Of a DNA stretch of 64,000 bases, positions 21,566 through 32,876 are shown piece by piece (the stretch's first letter is position 1; every line of letters starts with the position of its first letter). Source of the stretch: Prosopocoilus inquinatus (taxonomy: Eukaryota > Arthropoda > Insecta > Coleoptera > Lucanidae); contig CM069873.1 of NCBI GenBank assembly GCA_036172665.1, positions 48,640,001 through 48,704,000 on the forward strand, given 5' to 3'. The position numbers and the translations under genes were made by a program. Below the pieces are notes generated by a model that saw nothing but the letters and a program-made list of their open reading frames with translations, ran no database searches and was not told where the DNA came from.

Positions 21566-22696
21566 TCATAGATCAACGCTACTATTTTGTATGGTATTGG
21601 ATGCTTCTGTTTCCGTTTCCTTGTTTAAATGATATATTTTGATATTAATATTGGAATTTTTGAAGACATACAAGATCATATTTTTTATTATATCCCATTT
21701 ACATCCATCTAACCCACAGGCAATTTTGGGTATTGCTAATTTATTGATCTCGTTTATTGTCATGTGTTTTTTCAAATTGCATAAGCTATTAAAAATTGCT
21801 TCATAAGTAGGTTTTTCATTTGACTTGTTTTTTGTGACTAAATAATATATAAAACGCTTATTGATTTTGAGGAATGCTAAACCTCCCACTTTAGGATTTT
21901 GTTTTTTAAGTTGCGTAACATTGTTAAATTTTTCTTTAAAAACCCTTGCGATTCCCGAGGACATTTGAAAATCTCGCGCCACACAATGAGCTAAACTGTA
22001 TTGTTTCGATATTTTAAATAAATCTCCGCATTCTTCCTTAATATTTGAATACGTTAACGTTGATTGAGAATGCTTAACAAAATCTGAAAAACATTTTTCG
22101 TAACTAATGGAAAAATCTTCATTTTCTTTGAAAATATATGGGGTATCCTGACCTATGCTAATACTAGAACGCTGCTGACCGTCGTTCGCTATCGTGTTAC
22201 TTCCAAAGTCAACGTCCGTGTCGTTCTTAAACATTTTTATGCGGTCTTTTTTAAAAGTTACAGTATTATTAATGAAATTTATATTGGCCTGATTGTCCTT
22301 CAAAAAGGGATACCCTAAAATAATATGTGGTGCTAATTTATCAACAACTAAAGCTTTTATAGGATAGCTTTCTTCGTTTATGTTAATTACGATTTCAGTT
22401 ATACCTATAGGATAAACGTGATAATTATTTATTGTATTTAGGATTAATTCCTCTTTTAAAGGAGAAATTTTATTGGCAAAACAAGGTCTTACTAAATTGT
22501 ATGATGAGCCAGTATCTAATATCGCTGTTATATATTTATTGTTTACTTTTCCTTTAATTTTAAGTATATTCGTATCTTTTAAAAATACAGGCGCTACGGT
22601 GGCTGGCGTTGTATTATAAAATGTCCAATTTTTACTGTGACCTTTATTAACATTTTTATTATTATTACTTAGGCCCTCGCCGTTTGATTCCAACAA
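21566..22696 (-). CDS. pol: Element B protease fused to an OARD1/TARG1-like macrodomain
   Basis: 376 codons in the pol frame, entered by frameshift from gag (no ATG at the start). Residues 50-135 are a retropepsin: catalytic AILDTGSS at 59-66 and the flap/C-terminal IILGYPFL. Residues 215-357 match the OARD1/TARG1-type macrodomain: GDLF, SLAHCVARDFQMSSGIA, FIYYLVTKNKSNEKPTYEA and IACGLDGCKW. Human OARD1 uses Lys84 and Asp125 to remove ADP-ribose from glutamate. The counterparts here are K289 and D330, both present, so the domain may be active. A TGA at 21566-21568 ends the frame, but coding sequence continues in frame beyond it up to the repeat insertion at 21430. Gypsy elements normally go straight from protease to RT, so this domain is extra. 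Confidence 0.88.
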   Translation of the reverse strand: MLESNGEGLSNNNKNVNKGHSKNWTFYNTTPATVAPVFLKDTNILKIKGKVNNKYITAILDTGSSYNLVRPCFANKISPLKEELILNTINNYHVYPIGITEIVININEESYPIKALVVDKLAPHIILGYPFLKDNQANINFINNTVTFKKDRIKMFKNDTDVDFGSNTIANDGQQRSSISIGQDTPYIFKENEDFSISYEKCFSDFVKHSQSTLTYSNIKEECGDLFKISKQYSLAHCVARDFQMSSGIARVFKEKFNNVTQLKKQNPKVGGLAFLKINKRFIYYLVTKNKSNEKPTYEAIFNSLCNLKKHMTINEINKLAIPKIACGLDGCKWDIIKNMILYVFKNSNINIKIYHLNKETETEASNTIQNSSVDL

Positions 22697-22704
22697 GACA
22701 GAAT

Positions 22705-24484
22705 TTAGGGCCTCGTGAAATTCTGTCCGTTCCGGTTTCCCTGCGCTTTATTATATTGTTGATTTTTGTTAAAATATTCAGAATTTTTATTACATATCAA
22801 TTCATTGTAACGTGACGGATAATTAGCTCTTTGAAAATTGTTTTGGGTTTGATAGCAAATATTAGCAGTATGGCCACTTCGATGACATAATTGACAAATA
22901 GGTCTGCCGTTCAATGTTCTACTGCGATTTTGTAACGTGAAAGAATTATTTGGAATTCTATTTATGTTATTAGTAACTGGATCTGGTTTTTGGTTAACTC
23001 CCCCACGGTGACTCTGATAATTTTGCCTATATTGATATAAGTTGTTATAGTTCCGTTTCGTGAAATTCTGATTGTAGTTAGGATAAAATTTCTGATTTTG
23101 ATTAAACTTGACCTTAGTAAGCTCTAATTTCATTTGCTTCAATTGCTCTGCAATGTCTGTTACAGTATTCTGTAAAACTTGTGAATTTTGTAGAAATTGT
23201 GAATTTTGTACCGAATGTGAGTTCTGTGACGTAGAACCATTCAGTTTACTTATGGTTTTCGACAGTATCTCTGTTTTGAAAGAGTGACCTTCTCGTTCTG
23301 TTTCAGCTACATATTCAATGAAATTTTCAATTTCCCCGAGCGATGAAGGACGCGTTAAATTTATCATATATCTGTGATATGGTAATAACCCTGCAATAAC
23401 TCGTTTAATAATGTCCGTTTCGGCCATATTTGGGTTAACCTCGTAACATAAGTCTAAAATATCGTAGTAATATGTTATTAATTGCTCATCTGTTTGTTGT
23501 CTGCGAGAAATTAATCTAGCTTCAATATCTGTATCGTAACTCGGACCGATAAATTTGTTTTTAAATTCTTTTGTTGTCAATGTCCAGTCGGCATTTGGAT
23601 GTCTTTTAACAAATTCCCGGAACCACACTGCAGCCGAATTTCGTAAAGAATTACCAAAATAACATAATTGAAGTGTATCATCCCACGCGTTCGACTGTGC
23701 AGCTAATTTATAGTTTTTTAAGAAAAAAATTGCGTCATCGGAGGACGGATCAAAAATAGGTGGTGGGAAATATTTCGGTTTTGTAGGAGTTCGATTTTGA
23801 AGTAACATTGATAATGTGTTATTGACTGTAGCAGGATTACTGTTTGAGAAATTATGAGATTCTTGTGATTCTAAAATAAAAGTGTCCGCTATGTGAGCAT
23901 CCCTAACTGGTTTTGAACTTTTTCTAGAATTAGCTTGAGGAAATCTCACAGATTCATTAATTGTTTCTGTTGGCAACTGGAATCTTGTTGATTTTGGAAT
24001 GGCACCGGTTTTTTTTGATATTAGAATTTGGGGTAATTTCTGAGCCAACCACCTCGTCATAAGAGTTATCATTTGTCATACGAACTGACTCGAACATTTT
24101 TGATGAATTATTATCTCGGTCAAAAGCAATTTCGGGGGGTAGTACACTGTTAATAGAGAAACTTGAGGGCGGCGACGGCGGGGGTATTTCTGAATTATCG
24201 GAAAGGCATTTAAATTTATTTATTTCTGGAGGAGTACTTTCCGGAAGAACTGTAATAGTGGTCGGTTCATTAATTGTAGTAACTATCGATGAAATTGGAG
24301 GAACCACGGGTTCTAAATATTCACTTGCGGCAGGAACGGGTGTTTGACTAGGAGAACGCGGAATTAGCGAGCTCCTCGCGCTAGGGAAAAATACATCCTT
24401 TTCCAAATTTATCTCTATATCGTATTTATTTTTGTCGTCTTCTTTGCTTTGTGAACGAGTCTTAGGTTTTTGTCGTTTATCCAT
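22705..24484 (-). CDS. gag: Element B gag (two overlapping frames)
   Basis: The ATG at 24484 opens a 175-codon frame with a basic, proline/serine-rich N-terminus. The main gag frame runs 24072-22705 (about 455 codons): capsid-like helices (IFFLKNYKLAAQSNAWDD, VWFREFVKRHPNADW), a Q/N-rich linker with repeated QNSQ-type units and one zinc knuckle, CQLCHRSGHTANIC (CX2CX4HX4C). The two frames join near an A8 run (T at 24009-24016 on the plus strand), either a homopolymer indel or slippage. The stop lies 9 bp from the visible start of the protease frame, which is open upstream of it, as expected for gag-pol frameshifting. Confidence 0.85.
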
Positions 24485-25047
24485 ATGTCTTCAAGTCAAT
24501 GTCCGTTATTTTATGAAGAAGGAAAAAAAAGAAATTAAACACGTGTCATTTGTAGCGCAATTACGGAATCTTATTACGTAAAGTAAAAATGCAAATAATG
24601 TAACTTCACGCATTTCCTATTACGTTCGCGGTTTCAGAATTCGACACCATCCGCTTGACTCCGTCATCAGAAAAAATATTTCATTAACGTAAATAATTAA
24701 AATATTACAATAAATTATTTTATTTTCATTCCCGCACATATTATTATTATTATTATTAAATTTTGTTTAAAACAAGTCATGATTATAAATAACCGAAAAC
24801 ATATATATATATATAAATCGGAGAAATACTATTAACATTGTATTAAAATTACTTGAAAATAGTTACCGTTATTTGAAACAAAATAAGTAACAGAATAATA
24901 TCATCCTAAATTTTTCTATATAAGTACACGAAAAAGTGGTGCTTGAACGAATCAAAAAAAAACTTTTCAAATAAATTCGTTAAATTACATTTTTGCATTA
25001 CAAAAAAAAATAAAATAAAATAGATCGCTTAAGGCGCCTCCACCACT
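24485..25047 (-). other. Element B 5' leader with primer-binding site
   Basis: Non-coding DNA between the 5' LTR and gag. Read on the minus strand, the LTR end is followed by AGTGGTGGAGGCGCCTTAAG, the likely primer site. It includes (TTA)n and (TA)n runs. Confidence 0.6.
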
Positions 25048-25256
25048 TGTCACGAACCTGGAAAGATCGAGGGTCGCAAAGGGGGGTTGCTCAGAGGGAG
25101 CACTCGCTAGCTAGTAGCGGAGGTACCTTAACGGAATGCTGGAAAGTTAAAAATAAAAATAACCATACCTTTCAGAAGCGGTTTATTTGCAAAAACTCAA
25201 AGAATCACTTCAGCAAGCAGAGCCCGGTAACCGCCAGGTGACGTCCACGGCACCGC

Positions 25257-25400
25257 TAGAGATGGCAACGATTAATCGAATTTCGATTATAATCGATTAT
25301 TTTATTTGAATTAATCGATTAATTATAATTAATTTTAAGACGTAATTAATCGATTATTAATCGATTAATTGGTAATAAATCGATTATTTTTCATAAAATA
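25257..25400 (+). repeat. hAT left subterminal repeat array
   Basis: Six or more copies of an AATCGATTA/TTAATCGATT core within 140 bp of the end. Such arrays are known transposase-binding regions in hAT elements. The same motif clusters at the right end. Confidence 0.7.
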
Positions 25401-25928
25401 TGTACTTATAAAATTCCTAATTTCTCAGTACAAGAAATATGGTAAATCAATTTTTACAGTTGTAATAATGATCTACTTTTTACTAAATAATATATATAAA
25501 TTATTATTATTATTATTATTATTATAAGGAACACCATCTGTTGATGGTTAGATCCTTATTGTTGCCTTTTTATATATGTCGGTATATACATAGGTACCTA
25601 CAAATTGTCTGAGTACCACGCCATTTAGCGTCCAATGGAGATACTTCGTATTCGATTCATAAAGTTAGAATGTATTGCGTCTTTAGTCTCTACTCCGTGG
25701 AATTCCCAAGACAGTTCAGACTCGTACAACAATGAAAAATACATTTATCTAGGCTGCGGTAATTTAGACAAAATAATCAAGTGAATCAAGTTAACGATCA
25801 GACTAAAACACCCATCAAAGATAAGTGGGACCAATTTGACTGTTCGCTTACCGCAGCCATGCTGTTTATTCACTGACAAATAAACAAATTATTTTTTACT
25901 GTCCATTAGTAGTAAATAATTTTAAAAA

Positions 25929-28441
25929 ATGAGTAGTAAAAAGAGTACAGTGTGGAATTTCTTTACGATAATAAATAACAAAGACTTGGTGAAGTGTAAA
26001 CTATGTTTAAAAAATTATAAATCGGCGAAAAATACAACGAATATGCTACAGCATTTAAAATTGAAGCATCCTGAAAAATTTAAAGACACTTCATCTGATT
26101 GCCCGAATACTAATAATCCCGATACGGTAAGTTAAAAATGATTTTTTTCGAATACTGATCACAAAAGTTAACGGGCTTAACGAACTTTAAAGCTAATGCA
26201 AGACAATAGCGATAATTAAAACATTTATCTCACATACTTGCATTTCATTATACAAAAATTAACCAATTGTTATATTTTTTTAGAGAATAAGTTCACAATC
26301 GGATATTACAGTTTCTACAATGGAAAGTGTTGCGGGGCCAAGCAGAATTTCAACGAATATTGTGACGGTTGAAGAAAATGAATCAGAAACATTAATTGCA
26401 ACAAATTCTGGATCATATTCACAAACCAGCTTGACGGAGATATTTTCAAACGTACAAAGTTACAAAGGTAAGCGTGGTCACAAACTTAATTATTTTCTCA
26501 ACTGGCATATAAGTGGCAAAAGTTACACCTTATTGCCTAGGCACCTAAAGTAATCACTTTAGTAAACTACTAGTAGCAGTAGACTACTTTATGTGCCTAG
26601 GCAATAGAGTGTAACTTTTGCCGCTTATATGCCGTTTGATAAAGTAATAAACTGCTTTCACTAGTTTACTAAAGTGTAGTAGTTGACTTATGTGCCTAGG
26701 CATATAAAAAAAACAACATATCAGAAGTGGGTTGCACAAGATTAAATCAGGATTAAATTTAAGGTTTTAAACATAAAAAAATTAATAACATTTGCTGGAA
26801 ATTTAGGTGTTGAGTTGCATTTGGCATTAAATGGCTTAGGAATAGATATGAATAGATACCTAGTTACTTATAATTTTTTTTATAGTTGGTGGATCCAAGA
26901 ATGCAAAACTTACGCAAGCTATAGTAGAGATGGTCATCACAGATAATTTGCCATTTAGCTTTGTTGAAGGAAATGGATTCAAGAATTTTGTAAAACAGAT
27001 CTCTCCACTTTACCAGGTGCCGACCAGAAACACAATTAAAAATCATGTGGACAAGTTGTATGACACAGAAGTAAAAAAATTTATCGATATGTTAAAAGCA
27101 GTACCTTATCTCAGTTTAACCACAGATATTTGGACCGATTCCCAAATGAACAGCATGTTAGGCATTACTATACACGGCTTGAATAAATCAGAGATTTTTT
27201 CTGGAACAATTGGAGTTTACAAATTAAGTGAATCTCATACAAGTGATTATATTGGAGTAATACTTACGCAAGCTCTAGCTCAATTTCAAATAGATGACAG
27301 TAAGATAATTGCTATTGTTACAGACAATGGAGCTAATATTGTGAGAGCGGTAGTTGATAGTTTCGGAAGGCATAAGCATATCCCGTGCTTTGCACATACG
27401 CTAAATTTAGTATGTGACGATTCCTTAAATATTCCAGAGGTGAAGGCACTTATTATACAATGTAGAAATATAGTTACTTGGATGAAGCGTCACGTTAATG
27501 CCAATGACGAACTTCGGAAAATGCAAGCAAGTACTGGGATTCCGGAAGGAAAATTACTTAAAGTATTGTTGGATGTTAAAACAAGGTGGAACTCCACATA
27601 TTATTACATGTTGGAGCGGCTCATAAAATTGTTACCTTTCCTAAGTCAGATCATGTTAAACCATATAGACGCTCCACCTATGATTTCTTCAAAGGAAAAA
27701 GAGTACATAATTGAAATAATATCTTTATTACGTCCCTTAGAGGCATTAACAGTTCAGATAAGTGGCGAGACGTATGCTACATTAAGTCAAATCATTCCTT
27801 TAATACACTGTGGTCGCGAACAAATAAGTAGAATTTCTTGTGACCACCGGATATCTAAAACCTTACAAATGAAAATTTTGACCGAATTTGATCGCCGATT
27901 TGGTCAAGTAGAGAAATCGTACTTATTGGCAATGTCAACCTTACTGGACCCTAGATTTAAAAGAATTCATTTTACGGACCCCATAGCTCTTTCTACAACA
28001 ATGGTAAGAGTTCGATCTGAAATGGTGAGTTTAGATTCAGAAGGCATGCACGTAGATAGCCCTGAAGATATATCGGGATCAGGTGAAGAAGAGTTTGATT
28101 TGTGGGCCCACCACAAGGCTCTAGTGCATAAGAAAAAAAAGAAGGGGAATGAGATACACAGCGACACAGTTATTCAAGACGAACTTAGTTTCTGTTTGAA
28201 TGCACCAGTAGTCGAATTAAATGTAAATCCTGTAAATGTATGGGAGGATGTTAAAGCAGTCTATCCGAAACTCTTTGAATTATCAAAAAAATACTGTTAT
28301 CTGATTGGCACGTCCGTTCCTGCGGAACGTTTGTTTTCCAAAGCTGGAGCGACAGCAAATGATAAACGAAACCGTCTAACAACCAAGCGTTTATCAAAGT
28401 TATTATTCTTAAATTCACGGTTTAGTAAAAAGAAAAGATAG
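25929..28441 (+). CDS. hAT transposase, three exons
   Basis: Inferred exons are 25929-26126, 26284-26467 and 26886-28441. Donors read G|GTAAGT and G|GTAAGC, acceptors TTTTTTTAG and TTTTATAG, and the phases agree, giving about 645 residues. Exon 1 encodes a BED zinc finger: WNFFT, then CKLCLKNY and, 16 residues on, HLKLKHP. Exon 3 has the RNase H-like core (TDIWTD, IVTDNGANI, CFAHTLNLV), a TRWNSTYYMLERL stretch after the insertion domain start, and the C-terminal dimerisation region with SVPAERLFSKAGATANDKRN. The protein binds the terminal motifs and cuts the element out. No internal stop was seen, and 645 aa is a normal length for the family. Confidence 0.88.
26508..26632. repeat. Palindrome in the second intron of the hAT gene
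   Basis: TAAGTGGCAAAAGTTACACC and a GCCTAGGCAC block recur inverted at 26596-26632. A third GCCTAGGCA block follows near 26692. Probably a small MITE carried by the transposon. Confidence 0.6.
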
Positions 28442-29144
28442 GATAGAATTTTTTTCAATACACTTAACTTCAGCAACGCTGACGCGACATTACGATACGA
28501 TTCGAACCGTGTCACTCACTGTCTTTCCAAAGTTTTGCACCCTCTTTGTATTTCACTAATTCTTGATTTTCTTTACTTTTGAAAAAGTATTTATTTAATA
28601 GCGTCTCGTCCTGAATCGCATCGCACCAAAACAATATCTGTCTGACCGAGTCTTTATTTTTTCAAAATAAATCAGAATTGCATTTTCTGTTTATGTTTAT
28701 ATAATTTTTATTTTTCAAAGATGAACGTTTGTTAATTAAGCTCCTGTCAATTAAAAACAATAACATGAATAATAAATATTGGACAGGGAAAAGTTAATAT
28801 GTATAGTGCCAGAGTTTATACATTGTTTCGTGTCCGATATTTTTTATTCATATTTATTCATTTACAATATTTTTCTTTGTTTTCTAAAATATTTCTTTTT
28901 AATATAAACTTGAAACCTGTTTTGTTTTTGCATATACACTGCTAGTCTAAAGACCCGCACACCTTATTAATTTTGAAATCAAACAAGATAAAAAATCCAA
29001 ATACCACCCAAATGAAACTGCATAAAAATACCAAATTTTTAGCATATAATACTTTATTAATTCTGACAGATGTGCTGTACTCATCAATAACTGAAAATAT
29101 TTAAATAGCAAGCTTTATTGGGTTTTATTAGAATAAACAACATA
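28442..29144. other. hAT 3' non-coding region
   Basis: AT-rich and no gene seen. It lies between the transposase stop and the subterminal array. Confidence 0.6.
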
Positions 29145-29261
29145 TCCAAATTAATCGATTAATCGATTATTTTCTTTCGATTATATTAACGTTGCGATTA
29201 TGACTATCCAATTAATCGAGTAATCGATTAATCGATTATTTGAAAAAAATTGCCATCTCTA
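29145..29261 (+). repeat. hAT right subterminal repeat array
   Basis: At least five ATCGATTA cores in the last 115 bp, matching the left array. Confidence 0.7.
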
Positions 29262-29441
29262 GGCACCGCACACACACACGCCCTCTGTCTGTCTGTCTAT
29301 CTCCGCGCGACGCGTTTTCCTAGCGGTTTTATTATGCCTGCCTGCTGAAGTCAGCAAATCATTTATCCCAATCTATAACTAATTAATTAAAACAGTTATA
29401 ACAATAATTGATACCTACCTTAGCATCATTTGTGGCAATAT

Positions 29442-32400
29442 CTTACAACAGGATGAAGAAATACACGATGAAGGTAGGTACCTTATTTATTGGCTCAATT
29501 CAAACAAAAACCACTAACGAGTGGTGTATTTTAATGAATGTTAATGATAAAAATATAAAAATGAAATTAGATACCGGTACGATGGCTAACATTATGTCTT
29601 TGAATATATTAAAAACATTAGATTTTGATATTTATTGTTTACAAAAATGTAATGTAAAATTAACGACAATTACAAATGAAAAACTAGAAGTCCTAGGTCA
29701 AATAAATTTAAGTTGTTTTTACGAAAATAAGGAAACGAACTTAAAATTTTATGAACATATAAAATAGCGACATCTTACTATCGCTTTTTGACCTAACATT
29801 GCAGTAGGATAGACAAATTGAAGCGGGATTTGCTCCTAATGATTTGCACAAAATTTTTTTTAAAATTTTATGTTGTAGAAACTAATACGCCTACAATTTT
29901 AGGATTAGAAGCTTGTTTAGCCCTAAATTTAATCAAACGAATTGATAATGTACATCAAGACATTGTATCAGAGTTTGAAAATTTATTTAAATGTATTGGT
30001 TCTATTCCTGGATTATGTACATACATATTGACAAAAATGTTAACCCTGTTGTGCATGCACCTCGTAAAGTACCATTACCATTAATGGAAAAATTAAAAGA
30101 GACATTGAAACAAATGGAAATTGATGGTATTATCAAAAAAGTGAATGAACCAACGGAATGGGTTAATTCCATGGTTATAGTAAAAAAAGGCGATGGCACT
30201 TTGCGAGTGTGTATAGACCCTAAAGATTTAAACAAAGGTTAAACGAGAAATATTTCAATTACCCACCTTGGATGAAATTACGTGTAATTTAACCGGTGCT
30301 AAATATTTTAGTACGCTTGATGTGAATAATGGATTTTGGCAAATTAACCTAGATAATTCTAGTTCTAGACTTTGTACCTTTAATACACCTTTCGGGCGTT
30401 ACAGGTATTTAAGATTGCCTTATGGAATTCGGTGTGCTCCTGAAATATTTCACAAAAAAATTTAAAGAATTATTTAATTGTGAAGGAGTAGCAGTATTTA
30501 TTGATGATATAATTGTCTGGGGTGATACGAAAGAGCAACACGATAGTCGTTTAAGAAACGTTTTAGAAATCGCTCGTAAAAATAATATAAAATTTAACAA
30601 ATCTAAATGCAAATTCTTTTTAGAAGAAATTAAATATATGGGCCATACTATCTCAAATGAGGGTATTAAACCAGATGATGCAAAAATACGAGCAATTTGT
30701 GAAATGCCTACACCCACTGATAAAAAAGCGTTAGAACGACTTTTAGGAATGGTTAACTATGTAAGCAAGTTCATTCCAAACATTTCAGATATTACCGCAC
30801 CTCTTAGAGAATTAACTAGAAACAAAATTCAGTGGCATTGGAATGAGAAACATGATCAAGCTATAAGTAAAATTAAAACTATTTTAACAAATAAGCCGGT
30901 TTTGCAATTTTATGATAATAAAAAAGATACTACTATTTCGGTTGATGCTTCAAAGGAAGGACTTGCCGCAGTTTTACTTCAAGATGGAAAGCCTTGTGCT
31001 TATGCTTCTCGTTCCATGACTGATACGCAAATAAAGTACGCATAAATAGAAAAAGAGTTGCTGGCAATAGTTTTTGGTTGCGAGCGTTTTTTTCAGTATA
31101 TTTATGGAAAATCATTTAATGTAGAAACCGATCATAAACCACTTATATCTATATTTCGTAAAAATTTAAACGATTGTCCCGCCAGATTACAACGAATGCT
31201 TATGCGATTACAGAAATTTGATTTAAAAGTTTACTATAAACCTGGAAAATATTTATTAATGGCCGATGCTTTGTCGCGAGCTTATATTGTAAATAAAGCA
31301 GATTGTATAAATGATAATTTAGACAATAATTTTGACAATGATGTTGAAGCACAAATTTGTTTTATAAATTTAGACAAAACAAAATTTAAGGAATTACAGA
31401 AATTTACTCAGTTAGATCCAGAATTAACTAAACTTTCTACGTATATTAAAAATGGTTGGCCGAAAGTAATACCTCCAGAATTAAAACAGTATTACAATTT
31501 TATCAGAAATTTCGGAAAGTCAAGGTGTACTTTTAAAAAATAAAAAAATTATTGTACCACAGCATTTAAGAAACAAAATGTTGTATCATTTACATTATTC
31601 TCACATGGGTATAGATAATACAATGGATTTAGCTAGAGAATCTCTTTACTGGCCAAGAATGTATTACGATGTTTACAATATGATTAGTAATTGTGCTAGT
31701 TGTTTAAAATTTAGAAAATCTAACACAAAAGAACCTTTAATTTCACATAATGTTCCAGACAAGCCTTGGTCAAAATTAGGTTGTGACTTATTTGAATTAA
31801 GTGGCCAAAATTATTTATTAGTAGTGGATTACTTTTCAAAGTATGTTGAAATTCAACACTTGGCAAATAATACGTTTTCTAGCACTGTTATTACTCATTG
31901 AAAATCAATTTTCGCTAGACACGGGATTCCATTAGAATTGGTTACAGATCAAGGACCGCAATTTTCTTCCAAATTATTTAAGGATTTTGCTAAACAGTGG
32001 AATTTTCTGCACACTACTTCCAGTCCTAGATATCCACAATCTAATGGAATGGCCGAGAATGCGGTGAAAAATGTAAAACATATATTAATGAAAGCTAAAA
32101 AGAGTGGACGAGATATGTACTTAGCTTTACTAAATTACAGAAATACACCCATATCAGGTTTAGGATCTCCGTCACAGATGTTAATGTCGCGTAGATTACG
32201 CAGTATTATTCCTATACATGAAAATTTATTAAAACCAAAAACTGTTAACTTACAAAACATTAAAAATACTATGGAAAATAAACAAATAAAACAAAAAGAA
32301 TATTATGACAGAAATGCTAAACCTTTAAAACAATTAAAAAATAATCAGAAAATCAATGTACAATTAGAAAAGAAAAGATGGGTGCAAGGTAAAGTAATTA

Positions 32401-32663
32401 AAAAAATAAGAGATAGGACTTATAAAATCAAAACTGACGATGGAAATATTTTAGACAGAAATAGAAGATATTTAGCTATAATACCAGATTTTGATGTTAA
32501 TAATAAGCAAAATGATGACACGGAAAATTTTGTAAATGAGGAGATGTCCGGAAGTGATGATGATACCATAAGCGAAGCCAATTACATTCCTCCACAGCAA
32601 ACAAGCAGTGGTAGACAGGTAAAACTTCCGAACAGATTCCGTCATTCATTTTATAATAAATGA
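29442..32663 (+). pseudogene. pol: Gypsy A pol: protease, RT, RNase H, integrase (broken)
   Basis: The protease motif MKLDTGTMANIMSL lies at about 29562. A repeat insertion (29754-29859) follows, then the RT: VCIDPKDLN, FSTLDVNNGFWQINL, LPYGIRCAPEIF and AVFIDDIIVWGD (IDD active site). RNase H shows SVDASKEGLAAVLL and ETDHKPL. The integrase has HYSHMGIDNTMDLARESLYW with CASCLKF, and the catalytic residues in LGCDLFEL, LVTDQGPQF and NGMAENAVK. It ends 40 bp before the 3' LTR with no env. It is broken by frameshifts (about 30030, 30240, 30460, 31520) and in-frame stops (31043-31045, 31899-31901). The arrangement fits an env-less gypsy lineage such as the mag group. Confidence 0.88.
29754..29859 (-). 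mobile_element. Hammerhead-family repeat, short copy in gypsy A pol
   Basis: 106 bp: one family end (AACATATAAAATAGCG) joined, after an internal deletion, to the TTTGCACAAAATTTTT segment. It is flanked by TTAAAATTTTATG at 29741-29753 and 29860-29872, a 13-bp target duplication, and the pol frame resumes after it. Confidence 0.9.
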
Positions 32664-32703
32664 TTGTAATTTTGAAATTCTTAATTTTATTTTTAGGGGA
32701 AGA

Positions 32704-32876
32704 TGTAATATAATGTTAATTTTGTAAAATGTTTTACTGAATTTCTTTTGGGTTGTTTACTCGTAAATCCACCTGTGAGAGTACGTTTTATTTTTAAACG
32801 AGTCAGTCAATAAATAGATACACACGAGTACGGGTGTTTTAATTATTAATAATTTATAATGCACGGCATTATAACA
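32704..32876 (+). repeat. Gypsy A 3' LTR
   Basis: 173 bp, preceded by the purine tract AGGGGAAGA and followed by the GGCAG duplicate. Confidence 0.93.

Larger units (their letters stand above)
25257..29261 (+). mobile_element. Complete hAT transposon (4,005 bp)
   Basis: Terminal inverted repeats TAGAGATGGCAA / TTGCCATCTCTA. The flanking GGCACCGC at 25249-25256 and 29262-29269 is an 8-bp target duplication, as hAT requires. Subterminal regions on both sides are packed with ATCGATTAAT-type motifs. One spliced transposase gene (25929-28441) looks intact. It interrupts a young LTR, so it is younger still and could be active. Confidence 0.94.
14310..29437 (-). mobile_element. Errantivirus-type gypsy element B with env and a macrodomain
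   Basis: A minus-strand element with 377-bp LTRs at 14310-14686 (3' LTR) and 25048-25256 plus 29262-29437 (5' LTR, split by hAT). The LTRs differ at only two positions, so insertion is recent. The target duplication is ATAT (14306-14309, 29438-29441), the kind seen in the 17.6/297 branch. Order in its own sense: LTR, gag, protease, macrodomain, RT/RNase H, integrase, env, LTR. Damage lies in gag and pol (frame changes, two in-frame stops, a repeat insertion), while env is open from end to end. It inserted in the gag-pol of element A. Confidence 0.92.
25048..29437 (-). repeat. Element B 5' LTR, split by the hAT element
   Basis: 25048-25256 plus 29262-29437, minus one 8-bp duplicate, gives 377 bp, exactly the length of the other LTR. 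Confidence 0.93.
13239..32876 (+). mobile_element. Ty3/gypsy element A (no env), split by element B
   Basis: LTRs of 173 bp at 13239-13411 and 32704-32876 begin TGTAATATAATG, end ATTATAACA and differ at about three positions. The 5-bp duplication GGCAG lies at 13234-13238 and 32877-32881. A primer site (TGGCACAGTCAG) follows the 5' LTR and a purine tract (AGGGGAAGA) precedes the 3' LTR. With element B (14310-29437) and one copy of ATAT removed, element A is about 4.5 kb with gag and pol only. It inserted in the BEL integrase gene. Confidence 0.92.
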
